The position numbers and the translations under genes are program-made. Under the pieces are notes generated by a model. That model did no database searches. It saw only the letters and a program-made list of their open reading frames with translations, and was not told the DNA's origin. Below, piece after piece: positions 48,631 through 59,987 of a stretch of DNA of 64,000 nt (its first letter is position 1; each line of letters opens with the position of its first letter). The stretch comes from Macrolepiota albuminosa. Its lineage: Eukaryota; Basidiomycota; Agaricomycetes; Agaricales; Agaricaceae. The stretch spans positions 62,001-126,000 of the forward strand of contig JAMWFC010000114.1 of NCBI GenBank assembly GCA_027475525.1. The letters are read 5' to 3'.

Positions 48631-51600
48631 TTCTTCTTCTGCGTACTCGTGCTCGTACTCGTACTCGCGTCTTTACTGGTAGAGGTAGACGACGCGTGCG
48701 GCGGGGGCGGGGGGCGTTCACGTTCGACAGTCAGAATCTCACCAAGACTCGAGCCGGACTTGACCCTCCTCACGAGCGACCTGGCGGGGGGCGTTCACGT
48801 TCGACAGTCAGAATCTCACCAAGACTCGAGCCGGACTTGACCCTCCTCACGAGCGACCTGCGAGATCCCTCCGGCTTCGACGATGAAGAAGGTACGACGA
48901 CACCCATCTGCAGCTGCTGCGTGCTAGCCGTGGCGGAAGCCGTAGCCGTAGCCGTCGCGAGCGAAAGCTTGGGACGCTGAGCCCTCCTCCTCCTCTCCTT
49001 CTCCTCTCCCTCTCCTCCTTCTCCTCCTTCTCCCTCGCCTTCTCCTCCTTCCGCCTCTCCCTCTCCCGCGCCCGCTCCGCCTCCTTACCCGTATCGCGCC
49101 TAAGCAGCCCACTACGCGTAAGCACGCTCGTCGACCGGCTCAGCGTCCCAGGCGTCGCGAGGCCCGCATAGCTCCCCCTGCGCGACGCAGCAGGCGACGG
49201 CTCAGACGGCGAGCGCGAAGACGACGCTCTGGCTCCGGCTCCAGCTCCTGGGACCATCGCGTCTCTATCTTCGTCCGCTTGTATCCCCAAGGACAAGTTC
49301 ACGTTCGGCGAGTACGGCGGGGAGTACGTCGTCGTCATCGTAGTCGACGACGCCGACGACGAAGGGAACGCGAATTTAGGCGCTGCAGAGGGACGAAGGA
49401 TAATCGATGATTGGGATTGGGGAGCACGGAACGGGTCCGTAGTGTCCGATGACGGGAGAATCGGCATGCTAGGTCTCCGTAGCTGGTCGCTGCTGGTGGT
49501 GGTGGTGGTGTCCGGTGGTCTGATAGACGCGTACATGGATGTAGAGTGCGAGAGGATCGAGCCGGCTGGGAGGGTGCGTGTGTGCACGCCGAGCGGGGAC
49601 GGTGATAGTGATGACCCGCGGCTGATTTGGGGAGTGCCTCCTGGTGATGAGGAGCGGTCGAAAGGCGAGAACGCCGCTCGTCGTAATGAATCCAAGGAAG
49701 ACGGGGAATACAGAGCGGCAGAGGTAGATTCTATAAGATTTAGCGACTTTCCAAAGCGTAAAAAATAAATAGAAACGTACGAGAAACGATGAACCCCGAG
49801 GCTTCCTGCACGTCCGGAGACCTGACACTAATGACGCCCTTTGGTTCAAGCATCGCTCTCCTGGTAAGCACCTCGGCAGCATCAGCCGGCTGCGCATCCA
49901 GCGTTTTCTCAAGCGACGAGGCGGCGGCGGCAGATTTCCTCTGCGCCTGCTCCCGAGCACGCTCACGCTCCCTCATCTGTCGCTGCCTATACAAATCCGC
50001 CATCCACCCATGCCACTCTGCCTCGCTCTCCTCCTCGCTATCGCTAATCTCAAGCACCCGCCCCGTGTCCTCGCTCACGTCCGAATCATACACCACCGCA
50101 CCCTCGTCTCCACGTCCCCACCCCGCCGCCGACGCCGCCGCATTCGCATTAGCGTTAGCGTTAACATTCACATTCACATTCACATTCACATTCACATTCA
50201 CATTCGCAGCAGCAGCAACAACCGCACTCCTCCTCCGATTCTTCAAACTCGTCGTCTCCTTCTTCATCTTCCGAATCGACGCCTGACTAGCCCGATCACT
50301 CGCATCGTCTGCACCGGTACCCGCACCGACACCGACACCAGCACCAGCACCAGCACCCGCACCAGCACCAGCACCAGCACCAGCACCAGCACCAACACCA
50401 ACACCGACACCGACACTCACACCGACACCCGTACCCGCACGACGATGCCTCCTCAAAATCTCCTCGACATCCAGCTCAAGCAACTTTGGATTCTCCCAAA
50501 GCACCCAGCGCATCGCGCGCCCAACATCGCCCATCCCCGCGCGCTGCGCGCGCTCCGTCAGCTCGAGCCGCCACTCGGGGTACGGCAGCACCCCGAACGG
50601 CTGTGCGTGCGCGTGCGCGTGGGCGTGCCCGTCCGCGCGCGCGTGGGTGTATGCGTGTGCGTGTGCGTTAGCGTGGGCGTGTGTGCCAGCGCCAGCGCCG
50701 GCGCGGCGGGACCGTGTGTGCGAGAGCGAGAGCGAGGCGAGGCCTGCGGGATGCTGCGGGGTGTCTGCGCCTGACGTTGTGGGCGACGGGTGCGATGCGG
50801 CGAGCGTCGAGGACGCAGAGTCGTGTGGGGTTTCTGCGAGTGTCGAGGACGCAGAGTCGTGTGGGGTTTCTGCGAGTGTCGAGGCTGAGGCCGATGCTGA
50901 GGGCGAGGGCGATGCCGAGGGCGAGGGCGAGGAAGATGAGGACGAGGAAGAGGGGGAAGAAGGCAGCCAGTGGCTATTACTCGACAACGAGTCAGCATGA
51001 GCGAACGTGGGACTCGGGAACGGCGTCGGCGTGGGCGTCTGCGTAGGCGTCGTCGTCGCCGACGTCGGCGTGGGCGTCTGCGTGGCCATCGCGAACACCG
51101 GTGCGGACGGTATGAATTCTGACGTCGCGGATGGCGACAGGTGCCGATGTAGTACGCGTAGAAAGCTTTTGTACGCTGTGTGTGTGTGTGTGAGTGTAAC
51201 ACTCGTGAGGCTCGCGGGGGAGAAACGAAAACTCGGACTCACCGCAATCGCTGCCGACGTCGAGAATAATAGATTCAACCCTCTCGTCTTCCTTCCTCCT
51301 CTCCCTCTCCCTCTCTCTCTCCTCATCCACACGTTCCTTCTCCAACCGCCCCTTCTCCTCCGCCTCTGCCTCTGCCTCCGCCTCTGCCTCAGCGTCAACC
51401 TCAACCTCTGCCTCTGCCTCTGCCTCAGCCTCAGCCCCCGTCCTACCATCAACCACATACCCAGGACCCTGGTACCCATAGCGATACCCATACCCATGCC
51501 CATACCCATGCCCATACCTATGTCCGTGGGGGTGTCCGTGTCCGTGGGCATGCGCAGGCCTAGGACTCCCAAGACCGACATCAGACCAATCCCAATCCGC

Positions 51601-53740
51601 ATCAGACCCGACGTCAGAGGTGTTATCGGAATGCGCAAAGACGGGCGAGGACCATGTGTCTGATGATGATTCTTCGGCGGATGCACCGAGGTCTGCGTCT
51701 TCCCTTGCGTCTTCCCTTGCGTCTTCCCCGCCTCCGCCTGTGGTTGCGTCTGTGGTTGTGGTTGTGGTTGCGTTTGCGCCGGCGTCGCCTGTGGTCGTGC
51801 CCGTGCCCGTGGCGAGCAGGTGGACCCGCGAGTCGTCTGCGTCTGCGTCTGCGTCTGCACCGCCATCGCCATCGCCGTCGGTGTCTGCGCTCGCAGCGTC
51901 GAGTTTGGCCTTGGCCTTGCCTTTGCTCTTGACCTTGCCTTTGGACTTGGATTTGATCTTGGGTTTTGACCCGAGTTTTTGTTTTTGTTTCGAGGCTTCG
52001 TGGACTTGGTAGGCCTCGTAGGCCTCCTGGTCGTCGGCGTCGTCGTCCTCTACGCTCCCGTCTTCTTCCACGTCCTCGTCAACGTCCTCGGAACTCGCAT
52101 CCGCCTGCGACCGCCGTGCGAAAACGATCGTGGTATCCGCGTCTGTTTCTGTAGAGGGGGAGACAGCCGGTCTCTTCTGGCTTGGTCTTGGTCTTGGTCT
52201 TGGTCTTGGGTTTGGGTTTAGGTTTGGTTTTTGACTTTGGCCTGTTTCGTGTTCATGTTCGTGTGTACCTCTTGGGATAGTCAGCCCGCTTTTATCTTGC
52301 GCCACTTTGTTTTCCCTCTCTTTCGCTTTCATTTTATCCTTTTCCTTGTCCTTGTCTTTTTCCTTGGACGCACGCTCACGGACCTTTTTCGTACCAAACG
52401 CAGGTATCCAATCCCTCCTCTCTTTAACTCGCGTTTTCCCATGTGCACTCTCCTTGTCGCGCTCGCGCTCGCGCTCCCAAGGAAACGCGCGTCCCCGACC
52501 CTTGGGTTTTCGCCCTTTCACTTGGGCTTTAGCCTTGGTCTTGGCATTGGCATTTCCAGTGCCCGCGGAGGAGGAGGGGGGCACGCTCGCGTCCGCGTCC
52601 CTCCGGACACGATCGACACTCCGGAAGCGCAAAACGACAATACGTAATTTGTCCAGTGGATCGCCGGCGATCGTCGTCGTCGTGGGGGCGCGCCGGAGTC
52701 GCGGGTTGGTGTGGGAGGTGTCGGTGTGGGCGATAGGTTCAAAGTGGGCGTGGGCGTGGGTATAGTCGTAGTCGTTGGGGATTCCTCGAGAGTCAGAGTC
52801 CGAGTCCGAGTTGGACGAGTCAGAGGCGGAGACGCGGGTGCGGCTGCGGAGGTTGGCGAGGACGGTGTGTGCGCCGTTGAGTGATGTGAACGCTTCGAGG
52901 GGGATAATGTGGCGCGGGTTCGGGTCCTACACTGATGTGAGTAAAAGTAAAAGTAAGAAGAGGAAGACAAACGTCGCGGGATGTGTAGAGGGAAAAGAGG
53001 CCGTCTTTGATGAGGACGTGTCTGGGGCGCCACTCGATGCGGCTGTGTGTGGCGGGGGCGGGGGGCTCGAGGGCCTGGAGCTGTACTGCGAATGGCGGGG
53101 GATGGCCGATGCCGAGAGACATTGCGCGCTGGTTGACCTCGGGGCCGCTGTACCCGTATCCGTAGCCGTTGCGAAAGTTGGGCATGGGTGCGACGAATGC
53201 GCGGACGGGGACAGACCGCAGCTCGCGGACGGGGCCGTGCCAGAATGGCTGGATGTAGCTGTGGAGGTTCTGGCGGTCGAGGTGGGCGAGGCGGTGGACG
53301 GCGGGGGTGGGTGTCGAGGGGACACAGACGTCGGTGTGGGCGTGGAGCTCGAGCAGCTCGTGGGGCGAGAGATTGAAAAAGGACAGGGAGAGGTCGTCCT
53401 CGAGGGCCTGGCCGGTGGAGAAGCGGATGAGGGAGTATGCGGCGGGGTCGAGGATGTATTTGGTGTTGGCGGGGGACGGGGGCGGGGGCGGGGGCGGGGC
53501 GCGGTAGGCGTGGAGCGGGGACACAGGGCGGGCGGGGCACGGGGCAAAGGTGATCGGGGAGCGGGGGCGGGCGTCGTAGGGATCGGGGGCGGGGTCGATG
53601 GGAATCTCGAGACATTTGGACAGAAACCAGAGCTTGAGCTGGCGGACCTTCCAGTCGGGATCCACGTGCGTCGTCAGCCATTGGTCGTGCGGCACTGTCC
53701 ATTTGTCAGCAGCAGCCCCCGCACAATTTCCAAAACCCAC
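48561..53740 (-). CDS. Very large low-complexity protein with a PH-like region, about 1,640 aa
   Basis: Exons 53740-52973, 52926-51243, 51175-49781 and 49730-48561; the first three close in phase. The N-terminus (WTVPHDQWLTTHVDPDWKVR) and RIEWRPRHVLIKDGLFSLYT / RHIIPLEAFTSL / LRIVVLRFRS read like a PH-type domain split by an insertion, which would suggest membrane or protein binding. The middle is charged and disordered with dipeptide runs (GA, GV, VN, AE, HA, GH/GY). A second conserved-looking block, YPEWRLELTERAQRAGMGDV, precedes WVLWENPKLLELDVEEIL. The C-terminus is Ser-rich, then VFVNRFVKKLDSAMDF. The last exon contains a 77-bp duplication and, even allowing for it, needs one more base shift in a purine-rich tract (about 48980-49080). 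The first ATG is not visible in frame (position 53740 is GTG), so a small upstream exon is likely. Confidence 0.65.
48706..48859. repeat. Perfect 77-bp tandem duplication (5 of 9)
   Basis: 48706-48782 is repeated as 48783-48859 in the last exon of the large low-complexity gene. Confidence 0.95.
50157..50435. repeat. Hexanucleotide tandem repeats encoding dipeptide runs
   Basis: (CATTCA)n-type repeats at about 50163-50204 encode alternating Val-Asn on the minus strand, and (CACCAG)n-type repeats at about 50327-50400 encode Gly-Ala/Gly-Val. They lie inside the third exon of the large gene. Confidence 0.85.
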
Positions 53741-53812
53741 TGAAGCGACAGCCCACGGCCAGCAAGGTCATCGTAGCAGTGTATCAAGTCACGTGTCTTC
53801 TTTCTTCTTGCC

Positions 53813-56679
53813 ATGGTTGTCGCCCGCAAGACTCCTGCTGCACCTCCAGCCCCGGTGCCAAAGCCAAAGAAGCTCAAGCCAGTCACCGTGCCCAAGCCCA
53901 AGCCACCTCAGCCACGCCGAACTCGATGGCTGCCTGCTTTCCTCCTGCTCTTCTTTTTCTACGCACTCGCATCCTGTCCCTCTGACTCGCCCCTCTGCCA
54001 CTCGCTCGACCACGTCCTCGACTCTCCCCCCGTCCACTCCCTCGTCCAGCACGCCCACCCCTACATCGCCCCCGCAAAGCCCTACGCCGCCGACGCAGCC
54101 AACCTCGTCCGCACCCACCTCGTCCACTCTTACAACTCACACATCGCACCCCGTCTCCACTGGTTCTTTGTCGACCAATACTGGAACGGCATCATCAAAC
54201 CCATCTACTTCAAAGGCCTCCACCCCCATCTCGAACTCCACTCTCGCCCGTACAGGATATACTACCGGAGATTCCTCGTCCCCGCCTTCAACGACGCAGC
54301 GGCCCGCGCCAACGCCACCTACGTACGTCTCACGCCCCATGCCCAGCGATACTTGTCCGAATCCCGCCGTCACGCTCTCAACGCGTACCAATGGACGCGC
54401 CCCCATTTTCTCACCGCATATCGCCGCCTCCTCCCCCACGCCCGTGCGCTTGCAGATAATGTCAAACTCTATGCTCTTGTTGTGGCTACCAAAGCCGGCG
54501 ACGCACGCAGGCGCTACGTCGACCCACACGTCTTGCGCATATGGGAAAAAGTAGCCGAGCCTGCGACAGCTGCACGCGAGCCAACTGTAAACGAGCATAT
54601 ACCCGAGACAGGTGCACCCGAGCCAACTGCAAACGAGCATATACCCGAGACAGCCGAGGTGGTCACCACACCCAAGCCATCAACTGCCAACGAGCCGTCT
54701 CAAGTCGCAACAGCCGCCAACGAGCCATCTCAAGTCGCGACAACCACCAACGAGCCATCTCAACTCGCAACAGCCGCCAACGAGCCATCTCAAGTCGCAA
54801 CAGCCGCCAACGAGCCATCTCAACTCGCAACAACCGCCAACGAGCCATCTCAAGTCGCGACAACCACCAACGAGCCATCTCAACCCGCAACAACCACCAA
54901 CGAGCCATCAACAACCGCCAACGAGCAATCCCAACCCACGACAACAACCAACTCGCAACCCGCGCCAGCCTTACACGACACGTCCGCTTCGGTGCACGCC
55001 ACACCAGTCCCCGCATCCGAACACGAAGCAGAGTCCGCAGCGTCCATCGTCGCAGCCTCTCTCCACGCCTCTCCATCTCTTTCATCAGTCCCATCATCCG
55101 TACCATCACACAACGACGACGAAATCAACGACTTTCTCAAAGAAATCGGTCTATCTCCCTCCTCCCTCTCCTCCTCCCCCTCCCCTTCCTCCTCCTCCTC
55201 CTCCTCCCCTTCCCCCTCGCCCTCGCCCCCGCCCACAAACGCCACACCCTCGGCCTCCCGCCGCGAACAAACAGCCAAAAAACGCGCAGAGATAACCGCG
55301 CGGCACGAAAAGTGGCAGGCCGAGCTCGACGCGCTCGTGCGCGCGCAGACGCACGCCGTGCGTGTGTTCCTTGCTGAGTCGCGTGGGGCGGCTGTTGGGC
55401 GTCTCGCGCGGTGGCCTGGTGGCGGTGACGCCTCCTCCGACGCCAACGCCAACGCCCAAGTCCACGCCAACGCCGACGCCGACGGTTACGCCAACGCCGA
55501 GGGGAGGGGGGCTAACGCCCACGCCCACGCCCACGCCCACGCCCACGCGGAGGGGAGGGGCGTCGTGAGGGACGTCGAGGACGAGGCGGCGCGCTTGATT
55601 AGGGGTGTCGAGACGTATCTTGCTGGTGTCGAGGACAAGCTGCGTGCGAGGGCGAGGCCTCATGTCCATCAGCAGCAGGCGCAGGATCAGGAGCAGGAGC
55701 AGCTGGAACGAGAGAGGGAGAGGGAGAGGGAGGTGTGGATGAGGGTTGTGGAAAAGGTCGAGAAGAGGTTGGCGGATAAAGTCCGCGAGAGAGGGAGAGG
55801 GAGAGGGAGGTGTGGATGAGGGTTGTGGAAAAGGTCGAGAAGAGGTTGGCGGATAAAGTCCGCGATGTGCATCGGGAGGTGCATGAGTGGTTCGTTGGTG
55901 TTCAGACGCGTGAGATCCAGGAGGTGCGTTTGCGTTTGCCTTTTTTTTTTTGAGGGATGACTGAGGAGGATTAAACCCATGTTTATGTAGATCAACGCGA
56001 TGGCTGAACAAGTCAAGATACTGGCTGATCGCGCACAGGCTGATCTCGGGATCGACTATGCGTGGTTGGATGATGTTACGTATTACGATTGGCAAAAGTA
56101 CCATGATCTTGTACGGAGTACGTCTTTCCTTCCTCTCCCTTCCCCCTTCCCTTCTTTCTCCCCACTCCCCCACTCTCCACTTCCTCCCCACCCACCAACT
56201 AACTAACTAACTAACCCACGCACACGCACTAACCCACCCCACAAACAGCCTCCGAAAACTTCACAGCGCACGCCCACAAGATCCAAGCACAGATCGAGCC
56301 GGCGGGCACGAACGCGCTGATAGACGCGCTGAATGCGCTGGAGCGAGAGGTTAATGATGCCGTGGATGGGTTCGCGGTCGTGCTTGGGCGCGTGAGGAGG
56401 CGCGCGGAGGGCGTCGATGGCGTTTTTAAGCCGCGTGCGCAGGGTGCGGGTGCGGGCGTCGGCGCGGGTGCGTCCGGTGACGAGGGCGCGGGCGTCGGCG
56501 TCGGCGCGTCCGGTGGCGATGAGAGGGAGAGCAGGGAGAGTAAAGAGGGAGCGTCGATTCTCCCTGTGCCTGTGCCTGTTGAGCCGGGTCAGGATGGGGT
56601 GTTTGTTGGACGTGCGAAGGAGGAGGTCGAGCAGAGGTTGCAGGGTGTTAGTGTTGAACCTGCTCGCGAGGAGCTGTGA
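53813..56679 (+). CDS. Single-pass membrane protein with coiled-coil and repeat region, 3 exons, about 863 aa
   Basis: Exons 53813-55923, 55991-56117 and 56249-56679. As printed, exon 1 hits a stop at 55817-55819 because of a 77-bp duplication (55709-55862). Subtracting one copy gives 2034 bases, and all three exons then close in phase, so the gene is probably intact in the organism. The N-terminus is Pro/Lys-rich and cytosolic in look, then one membrane segment [15 protein letters not shown] (residues about 42-56). A long region with [10 protein letters not shown] and [15 protein letters not shown] follows, then a Thr/Ser-rich minisatellite (ANEPSQVAT units), a Ser/Pro stretch and charged helices. 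[20 protein letters not shown] lies near the C-terminus and looks conserved. The type II topology suggests ER or nuclear envelope. Family not recognised. Confidence 0.7.
54577..54918 (+). repeat. Coding minisatellite: 42-bp and 30-bp units
   Basis: Two 42-bp units ([14 protein letters not shown] type) are followed by about seven or eight 30-bp units encoding [14 protein letters not shown] decapeptides. All are in frame with the membrane-protein gene, so copy number can vary without breaking it. Confidence 0.85.
55709..55862. repeat. Perfect 77-bp tandem duplication (6 of 9)
   Basis: 55709-55785 is repeated as 55786-55862 and causes the apparent premature stop in the membrane-protein gene. 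Confidence 0.95.
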
Positions 56680-56688
56680 AGACCGTGT

Positions 56689-56842
56689 TGGTGTCGTCTT
56701 ACTTGACCTTGACCGAGCTCGACCCCTTGCAAGGTGCTTAGATTGGTTTTTTGTTTCGTGTTTCGTGGTGTCGTCTTACTTGACCTTGACCGAGCTCGAC
56801 CCCTTGCAAGGTGCTTAGATTGGTTTTTTGTTTCGTGTTTCG
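56689..56842. repeat. Perfect 77-bp tandem duplication (7 of 9)
   Basis: 56689-56765 is repeated as 56766-56842, directly after the stop of the membrane-protein gene. Confidence 0.95.
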
Positions 56843-57105
56843 TGTTTCGTGTTTGATGCTTTTTTTTGTTTTTGATTTTTTTAGTTGATACATACGCACG
56901 CGTACAACTCATCTCCTCGCTTCGCCTGTCCTCGTATTTATTTCTTTTTTATAAAAATTAAAATTTTGGTAGAGTAATTATTTACTTACTTACTTTTCAT
57001 ACCGATGTTTGCTTTGTCGATGGTTAGTTAGTTACTTCTATACAGTTGAACCTCGTCACGAACGTACGCATGGGAAAGACAAACATCACATCCTCACATC
57101 CTACT

Positions 57106-58035
57106 CACTGCTGGCAGCAGAAGCTGTTTCCTTTGGAAAAATTAAAAAAGAAACATGTTATGCAACTTCCATGACATGTTTCCTTGAGAAATATGTAAGC
57201 ATTTTCTCAGTGTAAAAGTTAAGAAAAACTTCACCTATTTTCTGACTGTTTCCTATCGTAAAATCACATTTCTTTACCATCTTTTTGTCAGTGTAAACAC
57301 ACTGGAAATGTTTATAATTGTTCTTTCTATGTTACCCAAAGATATAGAAATCATATTTTTCATGGAACTAGGCTTGGAAGAATTTAATCTCATTCTTTGA
57401 ATTTTTCTCTTGGATACTTTTATTTTTTTTCTTAGTCAAATACAACAAGAAAGTTATAACATATATCTAATAGCAATATGTGAGAAAGGAATTGACTCAA
57501 TCAGATTCTTAGTCAAATACAACAAGAAAGTTATAACATATATCTAATAGCAATATGTGAGAAAGGAATTGACTCAATCAGAGAGCCTCTGAGAGAGTCA
57601 ATTTGAGAGTCACCAATGACTCAATGGCAACACAAGTAGAGAGACAATGTTTCCATGACATTTTATTTTTGAAAAATGAAATGTATTTCTTTCTCACATA
57701 TTGCCCTAGGAAAAAGAATAAAAGTATCTAAGAGACAAATTCAAAGAAAGAGATTAAATTCTTCCAAGCCTAGTTCTATGAGAAATATAATTTCTATATC
57801 TTTGGGCAACATAGAAAGAACAGTTATAAACATTTCCAGTATGTTTACACTGGGAAAAAGATAGTAAAAAAATGTGATTTTATAATAGGAAACAGTTAGG
57901 AAATAGGTGAAGTTTTTCTTAACTTTTATATTCAGAAAATGCTTATATATTTCTCAAGGAAACATGTCATGAAAGTTGCATAACATGTTTCTTTTTTAAT
58001 TTTTCCAAAGGAAACAGCTTCTGCTGCCAGCAGTG
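57106..58035. mobile_element. CACTG-ended foldback MITE (CACTA/CMC type)
   Basis: The ends are CACTGCTGGCAGCAG and its exact reverse complement. The inverted arms run for about 320 bp each (left to about 57425, right from about 57715) with moderate divergence. The element is flanked by the 3-bp duplication ACT (57103-57105 and 58036-58038). The empty site survives in the neighbouring repeat copy as CATCCTACTTACATT at about 58387. CACT ends plus a 3-bp duplication fit the CACTA (CMC/EnSpm) superfamily. It has no coding capacity. 77 of its 930 bp are a duplication that is probably an assembly artefact. Confidence 0.85.
57429..57582. repeat. Perfect 77-bp tandem duplication (8 of 9)
   Basis: 57429-57505 is repeated as 57506-57582 in the middle of the MITE. 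Confidence 0.95.
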
Positions 58036-58910
58036 ACTTACATTGTCGACTATCGATATATGTTCGGATTTTAATAGGGTGTTCTTAGACGACGACAGCG
58101 CGCCGCGCTACTTGTTTGATGCTTTTTTTTTGTTTTTGTTTTTGTTTTTTTTAGTTGATACATACACGCACAGGTACACGCGTACACGCACAACTCATCT
58201 CCTCGAGCTCGGTTCTTCGCCTGTTCCTCGTATTTATTTATTTTTTTTATAAAAATTAAAATTTTTGTAGAGTAATTATTTACTTACTTACTTTTCATAC
58301 CGATGTTTGCTTTGTCGATGGTTAGTTAGTTACTTCTACACAGTTGAACTCGTCACGAACGTACGCATGGGAAAGACAAACATCACATCCTACTTACATT
58401 GAATAGGGTGTTCTTGGATGACGACAACGCGCCCCGCTACTTGTTTGATGCTTTTTTTTTGTTTTTGTTTTTGTTTTTTTTAGTTGATACATACACGCAC
58501 AACTCGTCTTCTCGAGCTCAGTTCTTCGCCTGTCCTCGTATTTATTTATTTTTTATAAAAATTTTTGTAGAGTAATTATTTACTTACTTTCATACCGATG
58601 TTTGCTTTGTCAATGTTAGTTACTTCGACACAGTTGAACCTGGCTTTCACGAACATCGCATCTGGTACAATAGGGTTGTTCTTCGACAACGTGCCCCGCT
58701 ATCGGTATCCATATCCCCTGCCTTATGTACCCAATAACGTTCATTGTGTTCATGTGCGCATGTGTCTTGCGTAACCGCCCAGATACCATATACTTTGGTA
58801 TTGAACTCTATCGATTAACCTTGGAGTACTAGCCAAACCTGGGTTGGCGCTCGTAAAGTTTGTCTTTCAAATCAAATCAATAGTCTTGGGTGAGGTTATG
58901 TACATACAAG

Positions 58911-59011
58911 CTCTCCGAGACGGGACTTTACATCGTATATCGCATCCACGCCGAAACAACGTCACTGCAATCAATCAAGGTAGGTCGGCCGACCGTACTG
59001 AGGTATATAAA
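58911..59011 (+). promoter_or_regulatory. Promoter module of secreted-peptide gene 1
   Basis: CTCTCCGAGACGGGACTTTA (58911-58930) followed by TATATAAAG at 59004. The same pair of sites precedes all four peptide genes; the TATA lies 211 bp before the ATG. Confidence 0.7.
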
Positions 59012-59214
59012 GTCCTTCCTACTTTTGCTCTGCCCTAAACTATCTTCTTCTCTTGGGAAATTGTACGTATCCCAGCCATGGGACCAGCCGCGCTTTTCCT
59101 CATTCTCACTTTTTATTTTAGATAGTCGAATTCTAAATCCGCAATTAAACTAGCTTGAAACCGTTAGTATCAAGTATCTTGTGGATCTTGGCTTACGTCT
59201 GTATGGTTTTGTAG

Positions 59215-59388
59215 ATGAAGTTCAACATCGTCGTTGTGCTTACTGCCGTCCTCGGGGCATCTGTTGTCAATGCGGCATGTCGAAGGATGTGTGTCCCTTT
59301 CAAGGCAGAAGCCAACTGTGGAGAGGTCTTGTATACGGTGCAAGTCGCCGAACGGTGCTGGGCCTGCTGCACTGGCCCGGACGGGTAG
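59215..59388 (+). CDS. Small secreted cysteine-rich peptide 1, 57 aa
   Basis: One exon. MKFNIVVVLTAVLGASVVNA is a clear signal peptide. The mature part of about 37 residues has six Cys in a C-x3-C … C … C-W-A-C-C pattern and shares VQV.E.CW.CC with gene 4. It would be exported and disulfide-bonded. Such proteins in fungi act as effectors, antimicrobials or cell-surface proteins; nothing here decides which. It starts right after a TGTAG that resembles a splice acceptor, so a 5' UTR intron is possible. Confidence 0.75.
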   Translation: MKFNIVVVLTAVLGASVVNAACRRMCVPFKAEANCGEVLYTVQVAERCWACCTGPDG

Positions 59389-59640
59389 AAGTAGGCAATC
59401 TGGGCAGATGAACAACTGTGCCTTCTTATGCGAAGAATGTTACAAGTTTACAATTCGTGGTTTTCTCTCATCACGAATATGAAATGGAAATCTTCTCGTC
59501 ACATCAAAGTTGCCTCGACTTTTCGATGGCAATACTAAGGCCATATTACTCACAAGCAATCGTTTCCTCACTTTTTGAGATCATCTCGCTAGAACTGCGG
59601 CCACTTCAAATTGATACCCTTTGGTGGGTTACATACAAGA

Positions 59641-59768
59641 TCTCCGAGACGGTACTTTATATCGTAAATCGCCACATCACGCTCAAAACAAAGTCACTAC
59701 AATCAAGGTCTCTATCATGTCGGCTGACCTTGCCGGGGACTCATATGTACTGAACAATGGTATATAAA
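59641..59768 (+). promoter_or_regulatory. Promoter module of secreted-peptide gene 2
   Basis: TCTCCGAGACGGTACTTTA (59641-59659) and TATATAAAG at 59761, 227 bp before the ATG. Confidence 0.7.
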
Positions 59769-59987
59769 GCCTTCGTTTTGTGTACGTCAAATCAACCTCT
59801 TCTTCGGTTGGAAATTGTAAGTCCCCAGCGATCGAACTAGCCACCCTTTCTCTCATTTCACTTTTAGATTGTCGAACTTGACTGCGCATATCTTCCAATC
59901 CACCAATTCAAACCAACTTGCAATTGTTAGTATCAAATATCTCGCTCATTTGGCTCAGTCCCGGCTTACGCCTGTATCATACTGTAG

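Larger units (their letters stand above)
56845..58640. repeat. Three tandem copies of a 3'-flank repeat, one split by a MITE
   Basis: A block containing TTTGATGC(T)n, TAGTTGATACATAC, CTCGTATTTATTT, AATTATTTACTTACTTA, CCGATGTTTGCTTTGTC and ACGTACGCATGGGAAAGAC occurs at about 56848-57105, 58108-58400 and 58436-58640. The copies differ by small indels. The region between copies carries AATAGGGTGTTCTT…CGACGAC. Copy 1 is interrupted by the element at 57106-58035. Confidence 0.8.

Noticed and set aside
50806..50880. A 36-bp tandem repeat as another assembly scar
   Set aside because: The period is 36, in frame (12 codons), and inside a repeat-rich coding region, so ordinary slippage explains it.
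49789..53743. Long plus-strand open frames opposite the large gene (such as 52775-53743)
   Set aside because: They are antisense to a minus-strand gene whose exons join in phase and contain conserved-looking blocks. High GC and repeats with few stops create long shadow frames on both strands.
54680..54920. Regularly spaced short repeats that look CRISPR-like
   Set aside because: Units are contiguous, in frame, without unique spacers, and lie in a eukaryotic gene.
57436..57582. The direct repeat in the middle of the MITE as a real structural part of the element
   Set aside because: It has the same 77-bp period as eight unrelated duplications, so it is more likely an assembly artefact.
59181..59482. 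Overlapping 76- and 82-codon frames around peptide gene 1
   Set aside because: They lack signal peptides and are not conserved in the other three array units.
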